A stretch of 64,000 nucleotides of DNA, taken from contig OZ238266.1 of the NCBI GenBank assembly GCA_965178655.1, forward strand, positions 930,001 to 994,000, in the 5' to 3' direction. The notes under the pieces are model-generated. The model saw nothing but the letters and a program-made list of their open reading frames with translations, was not told the DNA's origin and ran no database searches. Within the stretch, counting starts at the first letter, position 1. Every line of letters begins with the position of its first letter. The position numbers were made by a program, and so were the translations under genes. Positions 16,205 to 25,701 of the stretch are shown in pieces. The DNA comes from GCA-2733415 sp965178655 (GTDB lineage Bacteria; Bacteroidota; Bacteroidia; Flavobacteriales; Flavobacteriaceae).

Positions 16205-17881
16205 ATGGAATTAAATAAATACAGCAAACGCGTAACTCAAGACGATTCGCAACCAGCTGCAAAAGCAATGTTACACGCAATTGGTTTAACCAAAGAAGAT
16301 TTCAAAAAAGCTTTTGTAGGAATTGCCAGCACTGGTCATGAAGGCAATCCGTGCAATATGCACTTAAATGATTTGGCTCTTGAAGTGAAAAAAGGAACAA
16401 AAAACGCCAATTTAGTCGGCTTAATTTACAACACCATTGGCGTGAGTGATGGAATTTCTATGGGAACTCCCGGGATGAGATATTCCTTGCCATCAAGAGA
16501 TATTATTGCAGATTCTATGGAAACTGTGGTTGAAGGAATGTCTTATGATGCTTTGGTAACAGTAGTTGGTTGCGACAAAAATATGCCAGGTGCTTTAATG
16601 GCAATGCTTCGAACCAACCGACCAGGTGTTTTGGTTTATGGCGGCACAATTGCTTCTGGTTGTCATAAGGGTAAAAAACTGGATGTCGTTTCCGCTTTTG
16701 AAGCTTGGGGACAAAAAGTGGCTGGCAAAATGGATGAAGAAGAATACCAAAATGTAATAGAAAAAGCCTGCCCTGGAGCTGGTGCTTGTGGCGGAATGTA
16801 CACAGCAAACACTATGGCATCTGCTATTGAAGCTTTGGGAATGTCTTTGCCATACAATTCTTCAAACCCAGCCTTAGGAAAAGAGAAAAAAGTAGAAAGT
16901 ATAAAGGCTGGTGAAGCCGTTCGTTTATTGCTTGAAAAAGACATTAAACCAAAAGACATTGTTACCAAAAAAGCATTAGAAAATGCCATAAGATTAGTAA
17001 CGATAATGGGCGGCTCTACCAATGCCGTATTACACTTTTTGGCAATTGCCAGAACTGCTGAAGTGGAATTTACCTTAGATGATTTTCAAAGAATAGCAGA
17101 TACAACTCCTTTTTTAGCAGACTTGAAACCAAGCGGACAGTTTTTGATGGAAGACGTTCACGAAATTGGTGGAATTCCTGCGGTTTTAAAATATTTATTG
17201 AAAAACGGTTTATTACACGGAGATTGTTTAACCGTTACAGGAAAAACTTTAGCCGAAAATCTTGAAAACGTTCCAGACTTAAAAGCCGGTCAACAAATTA
17301 TAAAACCATTAGAAAATCCTATAAAAGAAACGGGGCATTTAAGAATACTGAGAGGAAATTTATCGCCAAAAGGTGCTGTTGCAAAAATTACAGGAAAAGA
17401 AGGTTTTCAATTTACTGGAACTGCAAAAGTGTTTGATTCAGAATATGAAGCCAATGATGGCATTCGAGATGGAAAAGTAGTAAAAGGAGATGTCGTAGTT
17501 ATAAGATATGAAGGTCCAAAGGGTGGTCCGGGAATGCCGGAAATGCTAAAACCTACTGCTGGCATTATTGGTGCTGGTTTGGGAAATGATGTTGCCTTAA
17601 TAACTGACGGAAGATTTTCTGGCGGAACACACGGCTTTGTGGTTGGACATATTTCGCCAGAAGCACAAGTTGGAGGACCGATTGCTTTTGTACAAAACGG
17701 AGATAAAATAAGCATTGATGCTATAAAAAATACCATTGATTTTGAAATTTCAAAAGAAGAATTAGCAAAACGAAAAGCCAACTGGAAACAACCCGATTTA
17801 AAACACAAAAAAGGCGTATTGTATAAATATGCACGATCGGTTTCGTGTGCATCTGAAGGATGTGTTACAGATGAATTTTAA
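16205..17881 (+). CDS. ilvD: Dihydroxy-acid dehydratase
   Basis: 558 aa. Dehydrates the dihydroxy acids to the 2-keto acid precursors of Val and Ile. Three iron-sulfur cysteines are visible: C50 (EGNPCNMH), C123 (GCDKNMPG) and C195 (PGAGACGGMYTANTM), fitting a 2Fe-2S enzyme. Starts 6 bp after ilvE and ends 21 bp before ilvB. Normal length. Confidence 0.95.
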   Translation: MELNKYSKRVTQDDSQPAAKAMLHAIGLTKEDFKKAFVGIASTGHEGNPCNMHLNDLALEVKKGTKNANLVGLIYNTIGVSDGISMGTPGMRYSLPSRDIIADSMETVVEGMSYDALVTVVGCDKNMPGALMAMLRTNRPGVLVYGGTIASGCHKGKKLDVVSAFEAWGQKVAGKMDEEEYQNVIEKACPGAGACGGMYTANTMASAIEALGMSLPYNSSNPALGKEKKVESIKAGEAVRLLLEKDIKPKDIVTKKALENAIRLVTIMGGSTNAVLHFLAIARTAEVEFTLDDFQRIADTTPFLADLKPSGQFLMEDVHEIGGIPAVLKYLLKNGLLHGDCLTVTGKTLAENLENVPDLKAGQQIIKPLENPIKETGHLRILRGNLSPKGAVAKITGKEGFQFTGTAKVFDSEYEANDGIRDGKVVKGDVVVIRYEGPKGGPGMPEMLKPTAGIIGAGLGNDVALITDGRFSGGTHGFVVGHISPEAQVGGPIAFVQNGDKISIDAIKNTIDFEISKEELAKRKANWKQPDLKHKKGVLYKYARSVSCASEGCVTDEF

Positions 17882-17902
17882 ATAAAAAACAAACCCCTAA
17901 AA

Positions 17903-19624
17903 ATGGAAGAATTAGCAATAAAAACGACAACAAAACAACAAGTAATGACTGGCTCGCAAGCTGTCGTTCATTCACTTATAGCAGAAGGAATTGATTTAAT
18001 ATTTGGCTATCCAGGCGGAGCAATTATGCCTGTTTATGATGCACTTTATGATGTAGAAGCTAAGTTAACACACATTTTAACCAGACACGAACAAGGCGCA
18101 ACACACGCAGCACAAGGCTATGCCAGAGCAACAGGAAAAGTGGGTGTTTGCTTAGCTACCTCAGGGCCTGGAGCTACCAATTTAATTACTGGAATAGCAG
18201 ATGCACAAATAGACTCTACGCCATTGGTGTGTATTACGGGACAAGTAGCAAGTCATTTATTAGGCACAGATGCTTTTCAGGAAACGGATATTATTGGTAT
18301 TTCAATGCCTGTTACCAAATGGAATTTTCAGGTAACTAAAGCAGAAGAAATTCCTTATGCTTTAGCAAAAGCTTTTTATATAGCAAGAACAGGAAGACCA
18401 GGTCCCGTTTTGGTAGATATTACTAAAGATGCTCAATTTGAAACGCTTGATTTTGAGTATAAACCTTTTAAAGGAATGAGAAGTTATGTGCCAACTCCTC
18501 AATTAGATTTAGAAAAAGTAAAAGAAGCCGCAGTATTGATTAATGCTGCCAAAAAACCACTTGTTTTGTTTGGGCAAGGTGTGCTTTTGGCAGAAGCCGA
18601 AAAAGAGTTTAAAGCATTTATAGAAAAGGCGGATTTGCCTTCGGCTTGGACCATTATGGGTTTGTCGGCCTTAGATTCTGACCATAATCTGAATGTAGGA
18701 ATGTTGGGAATGCATGGCAATTACGCACCCAATAAATTGACCAATGAATGTGATGTTTTGATAGCAGTAGGTATGCGTTTTGACGATAGAGTTACTGGTG
18801 ACTTAAGCAGATATGCCAAGCAAGCAAAAGTGATTCATTTGGAAATAGATCCTGCGGAAGTTGATAAAAATGTAAAAACAGATGTTGCCGTTTTGGGAAA
18901 TGCTAAAGAAAGTTTAAGTGCATTAACTGAATTAATTAATGAAAATGAACACGAAAATTGGCTGGCAAAATTCAGAAATTTAGAAAAAGAAGAGTTTGAT
19001 GAAGTGGTCAAAGATGAACTAAATCCGACAACAGAATTGATGACAATGGGTGAAGTGATGGATAAAATAAACCTTCATTCGGATCAAAAAAACATTATTG
19101 TAACAGATGTTGGGCAACACCAAATGGTAGCTTGCCGATATGCCAAATTTAAACAAACACGTTCCTTAATAACTTCTGGAGGCTCGGGAACTATGGGCTT
19201 TTGCTTGCCAGCTGCCATTGGTGCAAAAATGGGAAGACCAGATGCACAAGTTATTGGAATTATTGGAGATGGTGGTTTTCAAATGACCATTCAAGAATTA
19301 GGAACAATTTTTCAGTTTAAAACTGCAGTAAAAATTGTAGTTATGAATAATGAATTTTTAGGAATGGTAAGGCAATGGCAAGAGCTGTTTTTTGAAAAAA
19401 GATATGCCTCAACCACTATGGTCAATCCAGATTTTCAAATGATAGTGAAAGGTTATGGAATTAAAACTAAAAAGGTAGAAAAAAGAGAAGATTTAGAAGC
19501 AGCAGTAAAAGAAATGTTGGCGCACGAAGGTTCGTATTTTCTTGAAGTGATGGTTGGGAAAGAAAACAATGTATTTCCAATGATAGCAACTGGTGCATCT
19601 GTTTCAGACATAAGATTAAAATAA
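17903..19624 (+). CDS. ilvB: Acetolactate synthase, large (catalytic) subunit
   Basis: 573 aa ThDP- and FAD-dependent enzyme making acetolactate or acetohydroxybutyrate. The catalytic Glu is E63 in TRHEQGATHAAQGYARATG; the C-terminal ThDP-binding motif begins IGDGGFQMTIQELG and ends near VVMNNEFLGMVRQWQ. Pairs with the small subunit 4 bp downstream. Full length. Confidence 0.95.
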   Translation: MEELAIKTTTKQQVMTGSQAVVHSLIAEGIDLIFGYPGGAIMPVYDALYDVEAKLTHILTRHEQGATHAAQGYARATGKVGVCLATSGPGATNLITGIADAQIDSTPLVCITGQVASHLLGTDAFQETDIIGISMPVTKWNFQVTKAEEIPYALAKAFYIARTGRPGPVLVDITKDAQFETLDFEYKPFKGMRSYVPTPQLDLEKVKEAAVLINAAKKPLVLFGQGVLLAEAEKEFKAFIEKADLPSAWTIMGLSALDSDHNLNVGMLGMHGNYAPNKLTNECDVLIAVGMRFDDRVTGDLSRYAKQAKVIHLEIDPAEVDKNVKTDVAVLGNAKESLSALTELINENEHENWLAKFRNLEKEEFDEVVKDELNPTTELMTMGEVMDKINLHSDQKNIIVTDVGQHQMVACRYAKFKQTRSLITSGGSGTMGFCLPAAIGAKMGRPDAQVIGIIGDGGFQMTIQELGTIFQFKTAVKIVVMNNEFLGMVRQWQELFFEKRYASTTMVNPDFQMIVKGYGIKTKKVEKREDLEAAVKEMLAHEGSYFLEVMVGKENNVFPMIATGASVSDIRLK

Positions 19625-19628
19625 AACT

Positions 19629-20165
19629 ATGGAAAAGAAAAGATTTACAATATCCGTATTTACAGAAGATGTAGTGGGAATACTCAATAGAGTGTCAATA
19701 ATTTTTACAAGAAGGAAAATAAATGTAGAAAGTATTGCTGCGTCTGAAAGCGAAATTAAGGGAATTTACAGATATACAATTGTAATAACAGAAACAGAAG
19801 ACCAAGTAAAAAAAGTGGTAGGTCAACTGGAAAAACAAGTAGAAGTGGTGAAAGCTGTTTTTCATCCTGATGATGAAACTGTGCACCAAGAAATAGCACT
19901 TTACAAAGTGAAAACAGGTGTTTTGGCCTCTGGTGGAAATGCAGAAAAAATTGTGCGTTCACATAATGCAAGAGTTTTATCTGTAGAAACGGAATTTACA
20001 GTTTTAGAAAAAACGGGACACAAAGAAGAAACACAACAATTATTTGATGATTTAAAACCTTTCGGAATTTTAGAATTTGTACGCTCCGGAAGAGTTGCCA
20101 TCACCAAACCAATGAAAACATTATCATCAATAGTTGATCAATTAGAAGGATTAGTAAAAAATTAA
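19629..20165 (+). CDS. ilvN: Acetolactate synthase, small (regulatory) subunit
   Basis: 178 aa. N-terminal ACT domain (residues 3-80, beginning KRFTISVFTEDVVGILNRVS) that binds valine for feedback control, and a C-terminal IlvN domain (about 90-165). Follows ilvB by 4 bp and precedes ilvC by 8 bp. Confidence 0.92.
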   Translation: MEKKRFTISVFTEDVVGILNRVSIIFTRRKINVESIAASESEIKGIYRYTIVITETEDQVKKVVGQLEKQVEVVKAVFHPDDETVHQEIALYKVKTGVLASGGNAEKIVRSHNARVLSVETEFTVLEKTGHKEETQQLFDDLKPFGILEFVRSGRVAITKPMKTLSSIVDQLEGLVKN

Positions 20166-20173
20166 AAAACAAA

Positions 20174-21646
20174 ATGGAAAATTATTTCAATACATTATCA
20201 TTAAGAGAACAACTGGCACAATTAGGTAAATGTGATTTTATGGATGCCTCAGAATTTACAAATGGCGTAAGTGCTTTAAAAGGGAAAAAGATTGTCATTA
20301 TAGGTTGTGGCGCACAAGGTTTAAACCAAGGTTTAAATATGCGAGATTCTGGTTTAGATGTTTCTTTCACTTTAAGAGAAAGTGCTATAAAAGAGCGAAG
20401 ACAATCTTTTAAAAATGCAAATGAAAACAAATTTAAGGTTGGAACTTATAAAGAAATGATACCAACCGCAGATTTGGTTATAAACCTCACGCCTGATAAA
20501 CAACATACAGATGTGGTAAGTAAAGTAATGCCTTTAATGAAAAAAGGAGCAGCTTTATCTTATTCTCACGGTTTCAATATTGTAGAAGAAGGAATGAAAA
20601 TAAGGGAAGATTTAACAGTAATAATGATGGCTCCAAAATCGCCTGGTTCGGAATTGAGAGAAGAATATAAAAGAGATTTTGGTGTACCCACTTTGATTGC
20701 TGTTCATCCAGAAAACGACCCGGAAAATGAAGGTTTGGAATTAGCAAAAGCTTATGCTGTTGCCACAGGTGGCGATAAAGCTGGTGTGTTAAATTCCTCT
20801 TTTGTAGCCGAAGTAAAATCAGATTTAATGGGCGAACAAACCATACTTTGTGGCGTGCTACAATCTGCATCAATTTTGTGTTTCGATAAAATGCTCGAAA
20901 AAAGAATAGACGCTAATTATGCTGCAAAATTGGTTCAATACGGTTGGGAAACATTGACTGAAGCCTTAAAACACGGTGGTTTAACTAATATGATGGACAG
21001 ACTATCTAACCCAGCAAAAGTGAAAGCCTACGAATTGGCTGAGGAATTGAAAATAATTATGAGATCATTATTCCATAAACATATGGACAATATTATGTCT
21101 GGTGAATTTTCTAAAGGAATGATGAAAGATTGGGCAAATGATGATAAAGATTTATTGAACTGGAGAAAAGCAACAGGCGAAACCGTTTTTGAGCAAACAA
21201 AAGCAACAGATGAATTAATTAGTGAGCAAGATTTTTTTGACAATGGAACTTTATTGGCAGCATTTTTAAAAGCGGGTGTAGAATTGGCTTATGAAACAAT
21301 GGTAAATTCTGGAATAAAAGCAGAATCTGCCTATTACGAATCACTGCACGAAGTGCCATTAATTGCCAATACAATAGCACGAAAAAAACTCTATGAAATG
21401 AATCGAGTTATTTCTGACACAGCAGAATACGGCTGTTATTTATTTGATCACGCTTGCCAACCTTTGTTAGCTGATTTTATGAAAAATGTGGATGCAAACT
21501 TAATTGGTAAGCCATTTTCAACAGACAACAAAGTGGATAATAAAAAATTAATAGCAGTAAATCAAGCTTTGAGAAATCATCCAATAGAAAAAATAGGTGC
21601 GACTTTGAGAACTTCTATGAGCGCAATGCAAAAACTAAAAAAATGA
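20174..21646 (+). CDS. ilvC: Ketol-acid reductoisomerase, class II
   Basis: 490 aa, the long (class II) form. Isomerises and reduces acetohydroxy acids with NADPH. The nucleotide loop is VIIGCGAQGLNQGLN (G44-C-G46-A-Q-G49), followed by basic RESAIKERRQS (68-78), which fits NADPH preference. Its stop overlaps the ilvA start (ATGA at 21643). Confidence 0.95.
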   Translation: MENYFNTLSLREQLAQLGKCDFMDASEFTNGVSALKGKKIVIIGCGAQGLNQGLNMRDSGLDVSFTLRESAIKERRQSFKNANENKFKVGTYKEMIPTADLVINLTPDKQHTDVVSKVMPLMKKGAALSYSHGFNIVEEGMKIREDLTVIMMAPKSPGSELREEYKRDFGVPTLIAVHPENDPENEGLELAKAYAVATGGDKAGVLNSSFVAEVKSDLMGEQTILCGVLQSASILCFDKMLEKRIDANYAAKLVQYGWETLTEALKHGGLTNMMDRLSNPAKVKAYELAEELKIIMRSLFHKHMDNIMSGEFSKGMMKDWANDDKDLLNWRKATGETVFEQTKATDELISEQDFFDNGTLLAAFLKAGVELAYETMVNSGIKAESAYYESLHEVPLIANTIARKKLYEMNRVISDTAEYGCYLFDHACQPLLADFMKNVDANLIGKPFSTDNKVDNKKLIAVNQALRNHPIEKIGATLRTSMSAMQKLKK

Positions 21647-22902
21647 CCACAGAAACTCAATATATTACTTTAGAAAACGTGAAAAAAGCAGCATCTCTTT
21701 TAAGAGATGTTGTTTTGGAAACGCCATTACAAAAAAATCAGTATTTATCTGAAAAATATGAGGCTAATATTGTTTTTAAACGAGAAGATTTACAAGAAGT
21801 TCGTTCTTATAAAATAAGAGGAGCTTATCATAAAATTTCATCATTAACTGGCGAAGAATTAGAGCAAGGAGTCGTTTGTGCCAGTGCAGGAAATCACGCT
21901 CAAGGTGTTGCTTTTTCTTGTAAAGCAAAAAAAATAAAGGGTGTTATATTTATGCCAACGACTACACCCAATCAAAAAATAGAACAAGTAAAAATGTTTG
22001 GCGGAGATTATGTAGAAGTGGTTTTAAATGGCGATACTTATGATGATGCTTCTTATGCAGCCACAGATTATTGCAAAGAAAAAAAGATGTCTTTTGTACA
22101 TCCTTTTCACGATATAAAAGTAATAGAAGGGCAAGCAACCATTGCTTTAGAAATATTAGCACAAAGCAAAACACCTGTAGATTATTTGTTTTTGCCTGTT
22201 GGTGGTGGTGGTTTGGCTGCTGGTGTTTCCAGTATATTTAAAGAACTTTCTCCCAACACAAAAATTATAGGTGTTGAACCAAAAGGCGCTCCTTCAATGT
22301 CTGTTTCTATAATTAATGGATTTAACACAAAAATAGATAACATAGATAAATTTACTGATGGCGCATCTGTCCAAAAAGTAGGTGATTTAAACTTTGAAAT
22401 TTGTAAAGAAAATTTAGACGAAATGGTAACCGTTCACGAAGGAAAAGTGTGCCAAACTATTTTAGATTTGTACAATAAAAACGCCATTGTGGTTGAACCT
22501 GCTGGTGCGTTAACCACAGCAGTTTTAGACCAGTTTTCTACTGAAATAAAAGGTAAAAATGTAGTTTGTTTAATTAGTGGCTCAAATAATGACATTACTC
22601 GAACAGAAGAAATAAAAGAGCGTGCTTTGCTTCATTCTGGACACAAACATTATTTCATCATAAAATTTCCGCAAAGAGCAGGTGCTTTACGAGAGTTTTT
22701 AATTGATATTTTAGGCCCAAATGATGATATTACCCATTTTGAATATTCCAAAAAAAACAACAGAGATTCAGGTCCAGCTATTGTTGGTTTGGAAATAAAA
22801 AATCCAAGCGATTTAGACGAACTGATTCTAAAAATGAAAACTAAAAAATTCTTTGGAGAATACTTGAATGACAAGCAAGATTTGTTTCAAGTTTTGATTT
22901 AG
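21643..22902 (+). CDS. ilvA: Threonine dehydratase (biosynthetic)
   Basis: 419 aa. Converts threonine to 2-oxobutyrate, the Ile-specific entry step. The PLP lysine is K57 in EVRSYKIRGAYHK; PVGGGGLAAGVSS is the phosphate-binding loop. A C-terminal ACT-like domain (about 330-419) suggests Ile feedback. Last gene of the operon; 51 bp later the unit ends in an attC-like site. There are no leu genes here. Confidence 0.93.
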   Translation: MTTETQYITLENVKKAASLLRDVVLETPLQKNQYLSEKYEANIVFKREDLQEVRSYKIRGAYHKISSLTGEELEQGVVCASAGNHAQGVAFSCKAKKIKGVIFMPTTTPNQKIEQVKMFGGDYVEVVLNGDTYDDASYAATDYCKEKKMSFVHPFHDIKVIEGQATIALEILAQSKTPVDYLFLPVGGGGLAAGVSSIFKELSPNTKIIGVEPKGAPSMSVSIINGFNTKIDNIDKFTDGASVQKVGDLNFEICKENLDEMVTVHEGKVCQTILDLYNKNAIVVEPAGALTTAVLDQFSTEIKGKNVVCLISGSNNDITRTEEIKERALLHSGHKHYFIIKFPQRAGALREFLIDILGPNDDITHFEYSKKNNRDSGPAIVGLEIKNPSDLDELILKMKTKKFFGEYLNDKQDLFQVLI

Positions 22903-22953
22903 CAAAAGCAAACTATAAAAATAGAAATGATTAGATTTATTGTAAATAAGCAC

Positions 22954-23025
22954 TAAGCACAACACTATGTATAGTGCATATGCACCCTCCGGGATGCAAA
23001 CGCGCCATACACTTAACGTTGTGTG
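22954..23025 (+). other. attC-like site 15 (short class), end of the ilv cassette
   Basis: TAAGCACAAC (22954-22963) is the exact complement of the unit start GTTGTGCTTA at 14872, 8.1 kb upstream. Arms CTATGTATAGTGC and GCGCCATACAC; small central hairpin GCACCC-TCC-GGGATGC. Right core GTTGTGTGT, G at 23018. Confidence 0.85.
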
Positions 23026-23048
23026 TCATTGCCGAAAAATCCTGCTAA

Positions 23049-23774
23049 ATGAAAAACTTTTTTGAAAATTTAATATTAAAACTTCAAAGAGAAAGAGGAA
23101 TTTTTCACTCTGAAGATGACTTGAAATTATCATTAGGATTTACAATTAAAGAACTTTATCCTGAACTAGAAATTCGGCTTGAAAAACCCGTAAATATTGA
23201 TATGACAGATATTTATGGAAATCAATCAATTGTAAGAGCACCAATTGATATTATTATTTATGATAAAAATGGAAAATCTATTCCAATTGAATTAAAATAT
23301 AAAACTAAAAAACTTGAAACTGAATTTGAAGGAGAATCATACAATTTGACCAATCACGGAGCAACAGATATTGGACGATATAGTTTCCGAAAAGATATTT
23401 ACAGAATTGAGCAGTATCTATCTAAAGAAGAAAATAGTGATTTTGGAATTATATTTATTCTAACCAACGAAGATAATTACATCAATAACAATGTTGGAGA
23501 AAAAGAGACTTTTGACAAACATTTTACTTGCCATCATAACAGTAAATTTGAAAAAGAATTTAAAGGCTGGAATTATTCAAAAATTGACACAGCCAAATAT
23601 GTAAAACAAAATAATACTTGGAAATACATAAACCAAAATAAGAAACATTGGACATTCAAAGGAGATAAAACATATAAACTGGAATTAAAAAATGATTATT
23701 TAATAAACTGGCAGGAATATTCAAAATTAGATAAAAGCGAATTTAAATATTGCCTAATCAAAGTTGAAAAATAA
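23049..23774 (+). CDS. Putative PD-(D/E)XK nuclease (cassette 16)
   Basis: 241 aa, soluble. APIDIIIYDKNGKSIPIELKYK (D67, E81, K83) fits the PD-(D/E)XK core, and the preceding helix-strand order agrees. The C-terminus is Lys/Trp-rich, suggesting nucleic-acid binding. A restriction or defence nuclease is likely by analogy with similar stand-alone proteins, but no partner gene is present in this unit. Confidence 0.6.
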   Translation: MKNFFENLILKLQRERGIFHSEDDLKLSLGFTIKELYPELEIRLEKPVNIDMTDIYGNQSIVRAPIDIIIYDKNGKSIPIELKYKTKKLETEFEGESYNLTNHGATDIGRYSFRKDIYRIEQYLSKEENSDFGIIFILTNEDNYINNNVGEKETFDKHFTCHHNSKFEKEFKGWNYSKIDTAKYVKQNNTWKYINQNKKHWTFKGDKTYKLELKNDYLINWQEYSKLDKSEFKYCLIKVEK

Positions 23775-23793
23775 TCGAATGAAAAAACAACAA

Positions 23794-23930
23794 ACACACA
23801 ACACCGTATAAAATTAATTGCTAGTTATAGCCAGTTTACGAAAGTCCTCGCGGACTTTCTATCTGTGATTTATTTGCTAACTTTAGTGCTTAAAATACGC
23901 AACTAATCTTATACAACAACGTTGGCGTTA
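23794..23930 (+). other. attC-like site 16
   Basis: ACACACAAC (23794-23802) is the exact complement of the unit start GTTGTGTGT (23018). Apical hairpin GAAAGTCC-TCGC-GGACTTTC, a covariant version of the GAAAATCC form. G of GTT at 23921. Confidence 0.9.
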
Positions 23931-24568
23931 ATTTGAGAAAACCGAACAGAAATTAAAATTATGGGATTTTTTGACAATCTATTTAAGAAAAAAAACGAAT
24001 TAAATTCATCGGAATTAATAACTGAAATTCCCGAAAGTTGGAGTGTTTCGACTGGAGAAAATAATGGAAAACCAATGTTTGTTCGGAAAAACGTTGCGTG
24101 CGACAAAATAGCTGGAAATAAAAATTATTCGACGAATTGCGGAATTGCTTTCAAAATGTTATCGCCAAATGCTGACGGATTACCTGACATTGAAAACGAA
24201 CCTGAATTGGATAATCTCGAAGACGATATATTTGATTTTTTAGAATCGGACTTGAATTCAATTGTTCCAATAACTATTACGACTTCTGGATTTAGAGAAT
24301 TTGTGATTTACACAAAAGATTTAGCGGAATTTAATGTGAGGTTGGAAAAATTAAAAAAGAAATATCCGAAATATGAGCTAACGACTTATAACAAAACTGA
24401 CCAAAATTGGAATACTTATAAATCGTTTAAATAAAAAAACTAACGCCAACACCGTATATAAAAAATTGCTGGTGTTGTGCTAAAAAAAGGTCGTTGCACG
24501 TTTGCTACGTCTGATTTTCCTTCGGAAAATCCTCGCACGCAAACCCGCAACTTTCCATATACAAACAC
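23921..24568 (+). repeat. 648-bp cassette, copy 2 of 2
   Basis: Same unit as 13336-13983. Confidence 0.9.
23961..24434 (+). CDS. DUF695-like protein, copy 2 (cassette 17)
   Basis: 157 aa, identical to 13376-13849; domain notes as there. The two copies flank the ilv and PD-(D/E)XK units, which fits cassette re-insertion or duplication and would also allow homologous deletion of the 10 kb between them. Confidence 0.75.
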   Translation: MGFFDNLFKKKNELNSSELITEIPESWSVSTGENNGKPMFVRKNVACDKIAGNKNYSTNCGIAFKMLSPNADGLPDIENEPELDNLEDDIFDFLESDLNSIVPITITTSGFREFVIYTKDLAEFNVRLEKLKKKYPKYELTTYNKTDQNWNTYKSFK

Positions 24569-24576
24569 GTTACCCA
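24441..24576 (+). other. attC-like site 17
   Basis: Same as site 13 with left core TAACGCCAAC; right core GTTACCCAC, G at 24569. Confidence 0.9.
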
Positions 24577-24593
24577 CAAGCTGAAAACCCACC

Positions 24594-24674
24594 GCACATT
24601 TTAGCACTTTCGGTTTTTTCCGACACACAAATCCAACGCTAAAAAACCAAAAGAGCTAAAATTTTCCCAACGCT
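24594..24674 (+). repeat. Covarying palindromic element, left end of the mercury unit
   Basis: Outer stem ATTTTAGC (24598-24605) with GCTAAAAT (24655-24662); inner stem GGTTTTTT (24612-24619) with AAAAAACC (24641-24648); CCAACGCT in the loop and again after the outer stem. One of six related elements (see 25911, 30312, 35630, 42007, 50962). Confidence 0.7.
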
Positions 24675-24685
24675 TGAGAATTATG

Positions 24686-24726
24686 TATTTAAGTATTTGC
24701 TTAAATAAGAAATAATTATAACTTTG
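24686..24726 (+). promoter_or_regulatory. Promoter and ArsR-type operator of the mercury unit
   Basis: -33 TTTG (24696-24699) and -7 TAACTTTG (24719-24726) with 19 bp between. A perfect palindrome TATTTAAG-N6-CTTAAATA (24686-24707) covers the -33 box, as expected for an ArsR-family operator. The start codon at 24731 is 5 bp after the -7 box, so the mRNA may be leaderless. Confidence 0.8.
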
Positions 24727-24730
24727 CGAT

Positions 24731-25105
24731 ATGGAAAATAATTCTTGCATAAGACAACAAGCCGATATTGAACAAATAAATCGTTGCAAAGACACAGTTT
24801 CTGAATTAAACGAATCGTTCGACTATTTGGCAAATGGACTTTCATTAGTCGGAAATAGCGTTCGACTGAAAATCCTTTACCTACTCTTTGAAGAAAAAAG
24901 ACTTTGCGTTTGTGATTTGAGCGATATTCTCGGGATGAACATTTCTGCTATTTCTCAACATTTGAGAAAAATGAAAGACCGAAATTTATTAGAAACAGAA
25001 AGAGATGCTCAAACGATTTTTTACTCACTCACGGCTGAATACGAAAAAATGCTAAATCCATTCTTTGAGATACTTGATAAAAACAAAATTTTAGAAACGA
25101 TATGA
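24731..25105 (+). CDS. ArsR/SmtB-family metal-responsive repressor
   Basis: 124 aa winged helix. KRLCVCDLSDILGMNISAISQHLRKM holds the metal-binding CVC pair (C59, C61) in the alpha-3 type site followed by the recognition helix; C6 and C19 near the N-terminus could add ligands. Predicted to release its operator on binding a thiophilic metal such as Hg(II) or As(III). First gene of a three-gene operon with the MerT-type transporter (4-bp overlap). Confidence 0.88.
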   Translation: MENNSCIRQQADIEQINRCKDTVSELNESFDYLANGLSLVGNSVRLKILYLLFEEKRLCVCDLSDILGMNISAISQHLRKMKDRNLLETERDAQTIFYSLTAEYEKMLNPFFEILDKNKILETI

Positions 25106-25701
25106 AAAGCGAAAACAAATTAATTGGTGCAGGTTTGTTAACTGCAATTACAGCTTCATTATGTTGTATTACACCAGTTTTGGCTCTAATCGCAGGAACA
25201 AGCGGAATTGCTTCAACATTTTCTTGGATTGAACCATTTAGACCTTATTTAATTGGACTGACAATTTTAGTTCTTGGCTTTGCTTGGTATCAAAAACTTA
25301 AACCTCAAAAAGAAATAGACTGTGATTGTGAGACGGACGAAAAACCAAAATTTATTCAATCAAAAAAGTTTTTAGGAATTGTAACCGTATTTGCAATTGT
25401 AATGTTGGCTTTCCCATATTATTCTGGAATTTTTTACCCAAACACAGAAAAACAAATAATTGTAGTTGACAAATCGGACATTAAAACCACTGAATTTAAA
25501 ATCAGCGGAATGACTTGTGCGAGTTGCGAAGAACACGTAAATCACGAAGTAAATAAACTCAATGGAATTGTAAAATCAAAAGCGTCCTACGAAAATGGAA
25601 ATGCAATCATTGAGTTTGACAAAACCAAAACCAACGAAACGGAAATCGAGAAAGCAATTAACTCAACAGGTTATAAAGTAACCGACAAAAAAGAAAACTA
25701 A
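25102..25701 (+). CDS. merTP: MerT-MerP-type fused mercury transport protein
   Basis: 199 aa. N-terminal MerT-like part with the vicinal Cys pair C21-C22 (SLCCITP) in the first membrane segment, further membrane segments at about 48-63 and 92-112, and a cytosolic CDCE (C74, C76). The C-terminal part (about 128-199) is an HMA domain with GMTCASC (C139, C142). A single protein thus passes Hg(II) from the periplasmic HMA domain into the cell. No MerA reductase is present in this unit. Confidence 0.88.
   Translation: MKSENKLIGAGLLTAITASLCCITPVLALIAGTSGIASTFSWIEPFRPYLIGLTILVLGFAWYQKLKPQKEIDCDCETDEKPKFIQSKKFLGIVTVFAIVMLAFPYYSGIFYPNTEKQIIVVDKSDIKTTEFKISGMTCASCEEHVNHEVNKLNGIVKSKASYENGNAIIEFDKTKTNETEIEKAINSTGYKVTDKKEN

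Noticed and set aside
16515..17022. Minus-strand frames opposite ilvD, and similar frames opposite ilvB, ilvN and ilvC
   Set aside because: They are shadows of well-identified genes on the plus strand and have no family features.
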